Shown here piece after piece: positions 30,501 to 39,812 of a stretch of 64,000 bases of DNA. The first letter of the stretch is position 1. Each line of letters begins with the position of its first letter. Below the pieces are notes generated by a model, which was not told where the DNA came from, did no database searches, and worked only from the letters and a program-made list of their open reading frames with translations. This stretch comes from Leishmania mexicana MHOM/GT/2001/U1103 (Eukaryota; Euglenozoa; Kinetoplastea; Trypanosomatida; Trypanosomatidae), in contig NC_018325.1 in NCBI RefSeq assembly GCF_000234665.1, positions 324,501-388,500 on the forward strand, given 5' to 3'. A program made the position numbers and the translations under genes.

Positions 30501-32184
30501 CGGCTCGCACTTCGCTTTGTATCTTTCTGCCCTGCGTGAACAGCAGCTGCGGCGGCAACAGGAGCAGCACCAGGGTCAGGGGCGGACCCTGCGTTGCTCT
30601 CAGTGGCACCCGCCTACTTCTGCCGGCGACTCGTTGTGCACTGTCTCGTCGTCCCCTCCGGCGGAGCTGTCACGGCACACGAGCGATGCGGACGGCGCCG
30701 GATTCGACTCCTCCGCCATTGATCCTTTTTCCCCTTCCATGTCCGGCACGAACCACACAGCCTCTCGTCAGCTGCGTCGCCGCAGAGTGCGGTGCAGCAC
30801 AGAGGAGCTCGACTACCGCTGCGCCCGGGCACAGGAGTGCGTCGCCGCGGTCCTGCAGCTGCAGCTGCACAGTGTGCAACCCCTCGTCCGCGCCATCCAG
30901 CATGAGTTCCTCGGCTCTCTGCAGGCTACCGTAGAATCGGTGGCGCTGCTGGACACTCTGCTGTGCTTTGCGCTCTACTCGCTGACACATCAGTGCACGC
31001 GACCGGTGCTGGTCGAGCTGCGGACGGGGTCGACGACGGCGCCACACGTGCGCACGTCGATGGCAGAGCTACCTGGGAATGGCGAGGCAGTGGCTTCTAC
31101 AGGGCGGAGAGCCACCTCAGTGACAGGCGGCGCCGGGGCTTCGTGGGACAAGATGGACGAGTACACCAACGCCACAAGCGCCGCTGCCGGTGTAGGGGAC
31201 CAGAGAGGTGGAACAGCCGCATCCGCGGGGACGTCCGAGATGTCCAGTGATGCAGCGACGCCGTCATGCACGCCGTCAGCGGCGGCGACGACGGCGACAG
31301 CGACGCGCCACGCCTCTGGAGTGCGTCTCTGTCTTGAGAACGCGCTGCACCCCTCCGCGACCCAGCGGCGGCAGCCACCAAGCCGCGCGGTGGCGCGTGC
31401 AGGACTGTCGGCGCGGTTGACAGGGGCGGAAGTGGTGGGCATGGCCAGGCCAGCCAGCGACTCCAGCGGTGGTCTGACGATGTCGTGGGGTAGGGACGAC
31501 GGTGAGGTTTGTGTCGTCACCGGCCCCAATGCGTGTGGCAAGACGACTTTGCTCCGAATTCTCGGACAGTACTTCACCCTTGCGCAGGCGGGCTGCTTTG
31601 TGCCTGCGCAGCACGCGCAGCTGTTCCTTGCCGACCGCCTCCTTGCCCACATGCTGTGTGATGAGCTTCCCAGCATCATGCACTCTTCTTTCCGGCGCGA
31701 GCTTATGGAGCTGAGCGAGCTGACCCACGCCGCGACGGCTGAGAGTGTTGCCCTTATCGACGAGCTCGGCCGCAGCACTACCACCGCACAAGGCTTCAGT
31801 CTTGCCTGGGCCACGGCGCTCCTCCTGAGCGACCGCCGCGTGCACTCAGTGCTGACGACGCACTACGCCGGGCTGCCCAGCCTCGTACGGGCGCGACCGA
31901 CGCGCGTCGTCGCCTTTCACTTCCGTGTCACCTTCCAGCATCTGGCGGCGCGGGACGGGAGCCGAGACGGCGTGGGTGACTCGAGTCGGAGGGGGCCAGC
32001 ACGGACACGCATCATGACTGCTCGCTTTGGTCACACGCTCTTCCCTGGGCCGTGCCCGCAGCGTTGGTACGGCCTCGCACTGGCAGAGGAGCTGCAGTTT
32101 TTCGAGCCGGTCCTGGCCATGGCGCGGCGCACACGAACGCGCCGATCGCCAACGGAGGCGCACACAGAAGAGGATGAGGTGTGA
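27505..32184 (+). CDS. MSH4: MSH4-like MutS homologue (meiotic recombination)
   Basis: 1559 residues from the ATG at 27505; the frame extends upstream only to a GTG. Residues about 436-640 match the MSH4 connector and core in order, including FTSVQRCFYNAEEGVRRLSQ and YLCVAAANAVVLYMEHV. A MutS lever segment (GQRYLRRTLLQPL) lies near 675. The ATPase has Walker A GPNACGKTT (from residue 1340), Walker B LIDELGRSTTT (from 1417) and a TTHYAGL block. The mismatch-recognition domain I of MSH2/MSH6 is absent, as in MSH4/MSH5. MSH4 pairs with MSH5 to stabilise meiotic recombination intermediates. The protein is nearly twice the usual 800-950 residues: 435 extra N-terminal residues and three disordered inserts (about 775-915, 1020-1095, 1172-1327). 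MSH4 is favoured over MSH5 on the N-terminal match. Confidence 0.85.
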   Translation: MFTSPTAWNELYGPPHAPAPPPLAASRRHGRVFAAATTAAAAAVTAPSHTLADGGVGGPFSGCAYHRAVPPPAHGLFVTPTTSGFCPASSHYTVASQPVRCFPLPPTPAAAQTYYESYPYTSVYSGDGGGWSRAENAPTEANNSESVGPPGTTAPWRHGSRGPHQLLLSQLRASGTMGSGAAGGVFGAGATAVPYAMHTAYSAEMAAGAVEDAWKGDATMRYDPGMPGARRTRHRPPPPTHGNPMNDCRGATPWPVTQSIAPVERSEAVQTTTAAAQDASWLHHAAYASCEDRRQAAVGIKLAAHTPHDVDGRYTNRQLVAPPPPPRPPSPLHEHSDQGQQPMHEYSSISDGARHLNSARHRSAASAAALFFHSPSVTGGFAGSPCAGGSAAFRHGRRAAAATSAVSSTATFASATGASAMVATAASAAAAQAEPCCVAALIFNNAKEVGVALCELPSLTVSLFQYGDTATFFKTASLLHTRNPVEVLVPSTAVDSELVQAVLRQHGAHMTFTSVQRCFYNAEEGVRRLSQLKSSTEASLCIEDTDRYLCVAAANAVVLYMEHVNDMHLLPGSVRVRAEALEHYMEVSRTTARALQIIPDTACVSAAAAAPMEFMRNAASGSERADRQQRVRAQRYGAAQTVMFFGHDLAELPLLQTVALVDAIPRACTVMGQRYLRRTLLQPLRDCVAVQGRHDAVEWLLCEPRRLHMLRTLLRHTAALDLERLTATLTHRSRRERSSAQQQSYLESLQLLWSALPHLEQLHVQLKAYLGPLLGVQAPVYREGVPSSTPSLLPSGGSDAAAPSHDLRSTAAHPSVLHSIATALGQCRFPELETLMGTYLERSVLPSVVGDHERSAAHYGALHGADTGSPQIPPCVSAVAQQQQLPQRRRRRLRSDDGAALDSPRHPQERSQRVAAVFLRLLRMCFLVQAPHSGELDALRTRLSLRISDITSYAAELRATYRIFSLRLEPDPVKLYCFSYAVAEEAKAQAGPFTWRFAGGSHFALYLSALREQQLRRQQEQHQGQGRTLRCSQWHPPTSAGDSLCTVSSSPPAELSRHTSDADGAGFDSSAIDPFSPSMSGTNHTASRQLRRRRVRCSTEELDYRCARAQECVAAVLQLQLHSVQPLVRAIQHEFLGSLQATVESVALLDTLLCFALYSLTHQCTRPVLVELRTGSTTAPHVRTSMAELPGNGEAVASTGRRATSVTGGAGASWDKMDEYTNATSAAAGVGDQRGGTAASAGTSEMSSDAATPSCTPSAAATTATATRHASGVRLCLENALHPSATQRRQPPSRAVARAGLSARLTGAEVVGMARPASDSSGGLTMSWGRDDGEVCVVTGPNACGKTTLLRILGQYFTLAQAGCFVPAQHAQLFLADRLLAHMLCDELPSIMHSSFRRELMELSELTHAATAESVALIDELGRSTTTAQGFSLAWATALLLSDRRVHSVLTTHYAGLPSLVRARPTRVVAFHFRVTFQHLAARDGSRDGVGDSSRRGPARTRIMTARFGHTLFPGPCPQRWYGLALAEELQFFEPVLAMARRTRTRRSPTEAHTEEDEV

Positions 32185-33025
32185 GGCAGGGATTTGAGTG
32201 GTGAATGGGCTGTTGGGGGGGGGATGGGTGTGGCACCACGTAAGGCGGCCGCTGCGAGGCAACGGTGCCACTCCAGGTGCAGCGATGCCCATGCGCGTGT
32301 GCGCTGTGCGCGTCTTCGCTGCACGGGTTAGCCGCCGACGACCTCAACCGATCCCTTCTCCAGCTCAGCCGTCCCCTCCTCGCTCGCCCTCCGTCTTTGC
32401 CCGCGCTACATTGTGGTGTGTGGGCCTCCTTCCTCGTGGAGGCGCGCCCGCTGCCCATGGAGCACCTGCCTCCCCCCGTCGCCGTTCGTCCACGCGCCAC
32501 TCCGCCCACGTTGGCGCGCATCTGCTTGCGCCCTTTGTTTTGTTTTCGACTGTGTTTCCGCTTCTCGCTTCCTGCTTCGCCACCGCTGCTTCCAATGAAC
32601 CCTTCCCCCCTCCCACTTGCCGTTGCTCGGGTGACGGTCCTCTTTGCCTGAGAGACACCATCCCCTGGCCGTGCCCCCACCCTTCCCCCGTCTTGGCCTC
32701 GCCGTATGCCGCTCTACACAGACACACACGCACGGTTGCCTCGACCCTTCCCTCTCCCGCTGGCCATGTGGGCGAGACAGGCGAAAAAGGCGCAGGAGGC
32801 GGCATACAGCCGTGCATGTCGCAAGGCAGTGAGGGGGGGGGTGTCGACAGCCGTGCCGCCTCCTCCTCCTCCTTTGCTCACAGGAGGTGTGCACTTGTTC
32901 ATCTCCCGCCTCCCTCCCCCTTCGCCTTCGTCTTTTCAGCGCCTTGTCAGCACTCTCTCTCGCTGCTCCCTCGCCACCCTCCCCGCGTTTTGGTTTGTGC
33001 TGTGCACTTCTGCTCAACGGGCGCC
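32185..33025. other. 0.84 kb spacer
   Basis: A poly-G run at about 32214-32223 follows the MSH4-like stop. Pyrimidine tracts lie near 32340-32400, 32580-32620 and 32860-32960, before the CAP-like remnant. No supported gene. Confidence 0.6.
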
Positions 33026-35167
33026 ATGGTGGCTCTGAAGGCGCCGCTGCCACCGCGCCCAGAGGCGGCGGCACCAAACCTCGATGAGGTGCAAGTAGCC
33101 TTCCGTGAGCTTCTAAAGCAGGGCGCAGCCTGAACATGCCACATGTGGAGGCGGCGCAGAACGCGCTGCAGGAGGTGCTCCGCGAACACACCCGCCTCCT
33201 CACCTACGTGGAGACCCACTCTCGACCGAAGGCAGCCGCAGCGTCGGCCACCGCGGACGACGACGATGGCGATACCAAGCCTGCGTGTACACCTTCCGGG
33301 TCATGCACGACCGCGCCATCACGACAGTGCAGGATGGCGTCGTGGCTGCCACGCAGCAGCGGCAGCGGGAGGCGGGCAATTTCTCTCGCGCCAAGGCATC
33401 GCTGGAGGCCTCCTCCTCGCCATCGCTGGCTGAGGGCGTTCTTCAGTGCATCGGGGCCCTCATAGAGTCGCTTGGCTGGGTCTTGCATCGATCCATCGCT
33501 TGCGGTGGAGATTTGCAGAGCTACTTGACATCTATGCCGCAGAAGCTCGGTGGCTTGTCGACGCACGCCCTGTCAGCGTCCGAGCCAGGCTGAGCAACAT
33601 TGTCGTCGTCATCGACGAGCCCCACAGCGTCGAACACCGCTGTTGCTGGCGCCGTCATCGTCTTACCGGCATGGCTGCATCAGGCAAAGGTGGATTTGAG
33701 TACGCTGTCACACTTTGTCTCCAAGACGTACCCGCACGGGCCCTGGTTCGCGCACCACAACCGCCACGCCGTCGTGCGCAGCCGCCATCTCTGTCATCCG
33801 TCAGACGTTGGTGAGGCACCGCTCGAGACGCTGGTGCGCGTCGCCTCGCGTGTCCACGACAGGGACGTGGAGGCGCTGTCTAAGGTGGTTCTGCGCGTCG
33901 CACAGGCGCACACACAGTGTCTCGCGGCGGTCCGTGCGACGAGCGAGGGACCGAGGGATCGGCCAAGCCTGGCCAAAATCTTTGCGCCGCTGAACACGTC
34001 GCTGAGCGAGCTGACAGCCACGTGTGAGGATGTAATTCGTCGCCGCGAGGACGACTGCCTGCACGCGGACGCGGTGCTCGAGGCCGGCAATGTCTTCACG
34101 TGGCTCGCAGCCGACTCGGAGCCGTGTGTCGTGATCGAGGAAGCGTTCAGGAGCGCCAACACGTACGTGAACAAGATCACGGCGAGGGGGAACGTGCAGC
34201 AGCAGCAGCAGCAGCAGAATGGCTGCGCTCTTGGGCAGCAGGAGCTGGCCAAGGCGACCGTGACGTGGGCCGCAATGCTGCGCGAGGCACTGGAGCGGGT
34301 GGTGCTACTGGTGCTATACCGCTACCCGAGAGCCGTGCCATGGGGGGAGTCGCTCGAGTCACCGATGCCCCGATTCATAAGCGGGCCACGCCCGCCCTCT
34401 GCCCCACGCGACCGCGGAGAGGCTGTACCTGTCTGGCGACGCGCACAAGCGGCGGCCGAGCAGGTGCTGCGCCGTCAGACGCACCCGTCGTCATCGACAA
34501 CCTCATCCGCAGCAGCGCCAGCGCCACCCACGCGTCGCACACAGGATGCTCTGGTGGTGGGAGCAATGCCGCCGCCAAGCACGACGTCCAAGTCCGCCGA
34601 GCCGCAACCGGCAGACGCGCAGCAGTCGAAACCGACGCCAGAATGCACGCTCGACGCCGTCACGCAGACGTGGACGGTGCAGGACTACCACCAGCCCCTT
34701 GTCGGCCCCGCCTCAGGGGCGAAGCAGGAGCCGGTGCTCGTCGTGCTGCCAGAGGAGAAGCTCGACAGCAGCCACCTCGTCCGAATCCTAGACTGCTTCA
34801 ACACCTACATGACGATCCCGGTGAGGGTGAGGGGGGTCGCTGTGGAGCGCTGCCGGAACTCGAAGCTGCAGCTGGCGAGCAGCGTTGGCCCGGTGCGGAT
34901 CAGCGATACGGAGCGGCAGGAGGCCCTCATTCAGACTTCAGCGCTGGGCGTGCACGCGGCGAAGGTGAACGGGCTGACGATCTACCTCGCAGAGGAGTGT
35001 AACACACCCATTGTGACGAGAATGGCGTCCAACGTGAACGTCACGGTCATGGCGCGCATGCCGGACGGGGCGATCAAGAGGTGCGAGAGCTGGCGCTGCC
35101 GGAGCAGTACACCACCATCAAGGAGGCAGACCAACTTGTGACTCGTGAAGTGACGTACTCCGGGTAG
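33026..35167 (+). pseudogene. CAP: Adenylate cyclase-associated protein (CAP/Srv2), two CAP-N domains, multiply frameshifted
   Basis: CAP recycles cofilin-actin; its N-terminal helical domain and C-terminal beta-helix are both seen here, but no single frame joins them. Frame 2 from the ATG at 33026 ends at a TGA at 33131-33133. Similarity continues in frame 1 (about 33130-33280), frame 3 (33285-33480), frame 2 (33500-33600), frame 3 (33640-35077), then frame 2 to a TAG at 35165-35167. Frame 3 also has a TGA at 33591-33593. The first block (GALIESLGWVLHR, then WLHQAKVDLSTLSHFV) and a second (PLNTSLSELTATCEDVI, then VTWAAMLREALERVV) both match the CAP-N domain. The C-terminal CAP domain covers about 34640-35167. 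No ATG lies in frame 3 upstream of the second CAP-N domain. Sequencing indels are an alternative to a true pseudogene. Confidence 0.8.
34197..34218. repeat. CAG run inside the CAP-like remnant
   Basis: Seven CAG codons encode a glutamine run between two helices of the second CAP-N-like domain. Confidence 0.9.
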
Positions 35168-36948
35168 CGACGGCACCTGCGCCTGCCAAAGACGAGCGAC
35201 TGGAGCGCTGGGGGAGGGAGATGCCGGGTGACCGGCCGCGCCATGCGGCGACTCGCGCAACCGGTCCGACACGCTGCACGTTCGCCTACACGTGTACGCA
35301 TGGTTCGGGCCTGCGCTCTTCTGCCGACCTTTCTTGCTGCTTCGCGTGCTCCCCTCCCTGCGTGCTTTCACCTGTGCGTTTCGGGCTCACTTGCCTGTCG
35401 CACTCTCCCCGGAAGTGCGTACATACGCCGGTGGAAAGCGGGGGGGAGGGGGTGGCGGTGCGGCGCACCTTCCGTGATTTGGATGCTGTACGTGCCTCTT
35501 CTCTCTGATGGCAGGTGAAGGAGGGCGTAGCGCACACACCCACGCCTCTCAGTGCGCGGCACCTCAGAGTCCAGTGCCCACTTTCTCTGGAAGAAGCCAG
35601 GCAGCCTCCTCCCCATCCCCTGGCAAACGCCAGAGCCACTTCTGGTAGTGACGGGGTCAGGTGCCTACGCCGCAGGAGAGGGAGGTCAGAGCGATGCATC
35701 GCTGCTGGTGTCGGCGGTGGGGCCCTGGATGACGTTGCATCGGAGTGACCCGCGACAGTGAGCACTATCTGTACCATCCACATGGTGAGCAGGGTGTCAC
35801 CGTGACGCGGGCGCCTCCCACCCCCGGCCCTCACACACCGCCCACTGGTGTGGGGAGCCTGGGCGCCACCGCGAGGGGGAGACGCACCCGGTGGCGGCCG
35901 GCACGGTGAGGGCGCGAGTTGAGGCAGCGGCCTTGCTCTCCGATGGCTGGCTCGATGCATTGTTGTGGCGGGTGCGTGCGTGTGTGTCTACGGCTGCCAT
36001 CGCGCCACGCGAGGTTGGGCCTGTGACAGGGGGCTGGAGGGAGGGGCGTTGGCGCTCATGTTGACGCAAGAAAAGGCGCGCCTACGCTTTCGCGGCACGG
36101 GATACGCGACGAGCAGATAGGCGTGCGTCCTCCTCACTGCCTCTGCCCTAATCTATCTTTGTGCCGCCGAGCTCGTGTCTGTGCGCATGCACGTGCGTGT
36201 GCGGGTGTGCGCTCTCGTTCTGTGATCCCCGCGCAGCACCCTTTCCGCACAACGCATTCCGGGGCGCGCAAAGGTGCACGCACCCCGGACACACAGAGGA
36301 AGCATGACGTGTTGAGGACACACAAAGTCGCCTCTCGCTTCCCCATCCCTCCTCGACAGCCGCACGCCCTCAAGCACGCTCTCTCTGTCTATCTCACATG
36401 GGTGCACCGGCACCCCCACCACCGCCACATTGCGCATCCGCGGCTGTCAGACCAGAACCGACCGAAAAGTGACGCGAGCGCACACGAGACGGGACCGCGG
36501 AGCGGAGGAGGACTGCGCCGGCCACGACGTGCCCCTTCTTCGGCCTGTGCAGCATACGCCGTCTCTACCATGCGACACGGCGTTTCGCATGGTTTATGTC
36601 CTCCCCCCTCCTCCACCCATCCACGCCATCGTTCTCGACTCCTCAGCTGCTGCCGCTGCACCATTTCGCTCCTCTCTCTGTCCGTCATCTCATCCCTTCT
36701 CTGCCATGTACCGTCGCCATCGCACCAGCCTATACACGCGCGCAGGCGCACACGCAGAGGTACAGGTGCCTCCCCCCCACTCCCACACACGCGTACGTGT
36801 CGCGCCGACGGTTCAGCAGGAGAGTTTTGGCAGTCGCACCCCTCCCCCTTCCCGACTACACCCCTCCTCGTCCTTCCTGCGGGGCACACATCACCTTCAC
36901 GACGTGCTCTGAGGAAGGAGAGGCGCGATCGAGGTCCAACAGTGCCGG
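35168..36948. other. 1.78 kb spacer containing a candidate retroposon remnant
   Basis: No supported gene. The middle part (about 35515-36120) lacks the usual CT/GT bias and is described separately as a candidate SIDER-type element. The last 300 bases are pyrimidine-rich up to about 36880, followed by AG dinucleotides near 36912-36920 that could accept the spliced leader for the aspartyl-tRNA synthetase. Confidence 0.6.
35515..36120 (+). mobile_element. Candidate SIDER-type degenerate retroposon
   Basis: About 600 bases of complex, balanced GC-rich sequence with no open frame, unlike neighbouring microsatellite-rich spacers. It contains runs such as CTGGCAAACGCCAGAG and GGTGAGCAGGGTGTCACCG and ends near a short A-rich stretch (GCAAGAAAAGG, 36066-36076). 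Its size, place just downstream of a gene and general look resemble Leishmania short interspersed degenerate retroposons (SIDER), which sit in 3' UTRs and can destabilise mRNAs. I could not align it to a consensus, so class and ends are guesses. Confidence 0.4.
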
Positions 36949-38874
36949 ATGCTGCGGGTGTCGCTTGCCTCGTGCGTGTCATGTCGCCTGCGTCGCGTTG
37001 CCGGACCCACGTCCTGTGCTGTGGCCGCAGTCGTCGCCGTTTCGTCTTCGCCAACGGTGCCCAAGAGATGGACATCTCTTCCCAACGCACGGGTCTCCGC
37101 GCAGCGCTTCTGCAGTACGAGCGCCAGCGGTACCCAAAGTGCTTCCAGCATCAGCTCGCCCCATTGCTCCGCATCGTTTCCACCCTCTACCCCATCTGCT
37201 GCCCCAACGGCGGCAGGCACGTTGACCAACGGCGCCATCTCGGGAGGCGGCTGCGGCAGGGCGTGCCTGACTGCACACGGCGCCTCCATTGCTTCCCTCC
37301 GCGCCGCCTTTCACGGCAGCTGCGTTGAGAGTGGATGCGTTCGCGAAGGCGACGAGGTCACCGTGCGGGCTCGCTTAGAACGGATGCGCGGCCGCGGCAA
37401 GCTTGCCTTTCTTCACCTCCGGCAGCCGCCGCTGGAGTCCGTGCAGGCAGTGTGCGAGGGCAAAGAGCTGACGAAGCAGGCGAAGAGTATTACACCAGAG
37501 TCCATTGTCGATGTCACGGGCGTCGTGCGCCGCGCGGACACCCCTGTGCAGTCGACCACGTGCCAGGGGTGGGAACTGCAGGTGACGGCGCTGCATGTCG
37601 TCAGTCAGGCGGGCACCCCGCTACCGTTTCCGTATCACGACACCAACGCAAAGCTGGACACCCGCCTCAACCACCGCGTTATGGACCTCCGCACCGAAAA
37701 AATGATCGCGACGTCGCGGCTCGTGTCAGCCCTCGGGCAGAGCTTCCGCAACGAGCTTCTCGCACGCGACTTCATCGAGGTGCACACGCCGAAGCTGCTT
37801 GGGGCCGCTTCGGAGGGCGGCAGCAACGTGTTCCGGGTGGACTACTTTGAGCGCAAGGCGTACCTGGCGCAGTCACCGCAGCTGCACAAGCAGATGATGG
37901 TGATGGGCGACGCGATGCGGGTGTTTGAGGTCGGGCCGGTGTTTCGTGCCGAGAATAGTCTGACGCATCGGCACTTGACGGAGTTTGTTGGTCTTGATGG
38001 TGAGATGGTGGTCAAAGACAGCCACACGGAGGTGCTCGACGTGCTGGAGCCAGTCATGTGCGCCGTTCTGGCGCACCTCACACAGCAGCACGGCAACCTT
38101 ATCGATGCTCTCTGGAAGCAGCAACAGCAGCAAGGGGAAGGCCTGGAAAACGGTGGCGGTGATCCGCAACCTGCCACCGCTGCGGAGCCGCCTCGCTGTG
38201 GCAGTCACGGCCACGCGCCGCGTGATGTGTGCTGCCAGGTTGCACTGGAGCGCATGGCGTCCTTGGGGATCACCACAGACACCTCTCCGACGACGCGGAC
38301 ACCGTTCAAAATCTCCGCGCACGTGGATCCCTATCACGCTCGCGTGGGCGGCGACGGTAGCGGGTGCCGCGTGCTGCGCATGAGCTTCGCAAACGCGTCG
38401 CAGCTGCTGGCGGACTGCGGTGGGCCAGAGGCCATGGCGGACTGCACACGGCCCATTGAGGACTTTACGCTGCCGCAGGAGCGCCGCCTTGGCCAGCTGA
38501 TAAAGGAGCGCTACGGGGTCGACCTCTACGTGATCGACGGCTTTCCTTCCTCTGTCAGGCCTTTTTACACGATGCCGGTGGACCCATCGATGCCGGATGG
38601 CCCAACGCGGAGCTACGACATGTACCTACGTGGGGAGGAGATCTGCAGTGGCGCACAGCGTGTCCACCAGATCGAGCTGCTGGAGCAGCGACTGTCGGCG
38701 AAGAAGGTGGACAAGGTGAGCGTGAAGGACTATGTTGACTCCTTCCGCTACGGCGCGTGGCCACACGGCGGCTTCGGCCTGGGGCTCGAGCGCATTGCCC
38801 TCTTCTTCCTCGGCCTCAGCGACATCCGGCAGGTGTCACTGTTCCCACGCGACCCGAAGCGGATCACCCCGTGA
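36949..38874 (+). CDS. Aspartyl-tRNA synthetase, probable mitochondrial form
   Basis: Charges tRNA-Asp with aspartate. 641 residues from the ATG at 36949. The N-terminal 100 residues are Ser/Arg/Ala-rich with almost no acidic residues (MLRVSLASCVSCRLRRVAG), a likely mitochondrial presequence. An OB-fold anticodon-binding domain covers about 115-215. The class II core follows: HTPKLLGAASEGGSNVF, motif 2 FRAENSLTHRHLTEF (from residue 332) and motif 3 GGFGLGLERI (from 607). The core is of the eukaryotic/archaeal AspRS type, not bacterial AspRS or AsnRS. A Gln-rich insert of about 45 residues lies at 390-435. Trypanosomatids import all mitochondrial tRNAs and can keep separate cytosolic and mitochondrial AspRS. 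The presequence points to the mitochondrial one (inference). Confidence 0.9.
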   Translation: MLRVSLASCVSCRLRRVAGPTSCAVAAVVAVSSSPTVPKRWTSLPNARVSAQRFCSTSASGTQSASSISSPHCSASFPPSTPSAAPTAAGTLTNGAISGGGCGRACLTAHGASIASLRAAFHGSCVESGCVREGDEVTVRARLERMRGRGKLAFLHLRQPPLESVQAVCEGKELTKQAKSITPESIVDVTGVVRRADTPVQSTTCQGWELQVTALHVVSQAGTPLPFPYHDTNAKLDTRLNHRVMDLRTEKMIATSRLVSALGQSFRNELLARDFIEVHTPKLLGAASEGGSNVFRVDYFERKAYLAQSPQLHKQMMVMGDAMRVFEVGPVFRAENSLTHRHLTEFVGLDGEMVVKDSHTEVLDVLEPVMCAVLAHLTQQHGNLIDALWKQQQQQGEGLENGGGDPQPATAAEPPRCGSHGHAPRDVCCQVALERMASLGITTDTSPTTRTPFKISAHVDPYHARVGGDGSGCRVLRMSFANASQLLADCGGPEAMADCTRPIEDFTLPQERRLGQLIKERYGVDLYVIDGFPSSVRPFYTMPVDPSMPDGPTRSYDMYLRGEEICSGAQRVHQIELLEQRLSAKKVDKVSVKDYVDSFRYGAWPHGGFGLGLERIALFFLGLSDIRQVSLFPRDPKRITP

Positions 38875-39812
38875 GGCCGCCCACCCTCTCGTCCCTTCTA
38901 CTTCAGAAGAAAGGAGAGGGGGCGAATGAGGTGATGGACTGACGCAGTACGTGTCCAGGCTTTCGACGCCGTGATGCTTCACCAACGCCCGCCTCGCACA
39001 TGCACACCAGCAGACTCAGAGGCGGAAGGGGGGGGAGTGGGCGCCGTATGTCTGTGTGTGTGTTTACGCCCTGTTCTCTCCGCGCCCTCGCCGCCCAACT
39101 CTTACACACACGCACACTTGTGCGCGCACGCACGAGTGTGCTGCACATCATCGAGAAAGGGTAATCACCAAAGAAAAAAGAATGAACGAAGCGAACACGC
39201 GAGCCTCGGCCACAGCACAGCTCCCTCTCCACAACAGCAGCAGCAGCACAGCGCCAACCCACTCGGCAAGTATTTTGGAGATTCGCGGGGGTGACAAGAG
39301 GGCCTTGCCTGTGGTACGATCGTTTCTCCCTTCCCGTTACCGCCGCCCCACTGCCAGGTCACGTGCAGGCCGGTGCGCGCATCGGTGATGGATGATAACG
39401 ATGTGCGTCTCGGTGTGTGTGCTTGAGCGATGCGGGAGAGACCGAGGGAGGGGGGGTGGTTGAGGGGGAGGGGGACTGCTCTTCTTTCCGCCCCATGCCG
39501 TGACGGCTGGCCTCGTGGGGAGGGGCGCCGTCGGACAGCCATCTCCCCACCTTCATGTGCTTTTCACCGACGCACACCCCCTTAGCGGTGTTGTGGTTAC
39601 CGTGCCACAGCGGCTCTGCCCCCTTCCCAACACCAGGGACGACTTCGCCCTATCTTCCTACCGCATACTCCGTGCTTGCATTCTTTTCCCGCCTTATCAG
39701 CCATCTTCTCGGCGTGCGCACACCCTCTACAAGGGACTGCAGCACTGTGCATTCTCCAGGCCCGACACAGACAGGCCCGCGTGCAAGCACTGGCACATGC
39801 ACACATCTCTCG
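38875..39812. other. 0.94 kb spacer
   Basis: Contains G-rich stretches near 39029 and 39450, a GT stretch near 39055, a short CAG run at about 39234-39250 and pyrimidine-rich sequence near 39590-39720 ahead of the next ATG. No supported gene. Confidence 0.6.

Noticed and set aside
36123..37328. 401-codon frame leading into the aspartyl-tRNA synthetase region
   Set aside because: Wrong frame for the synthetase and Ser/Pro/His/Arg low complexity; the synthetase frame has clear class II motifs.
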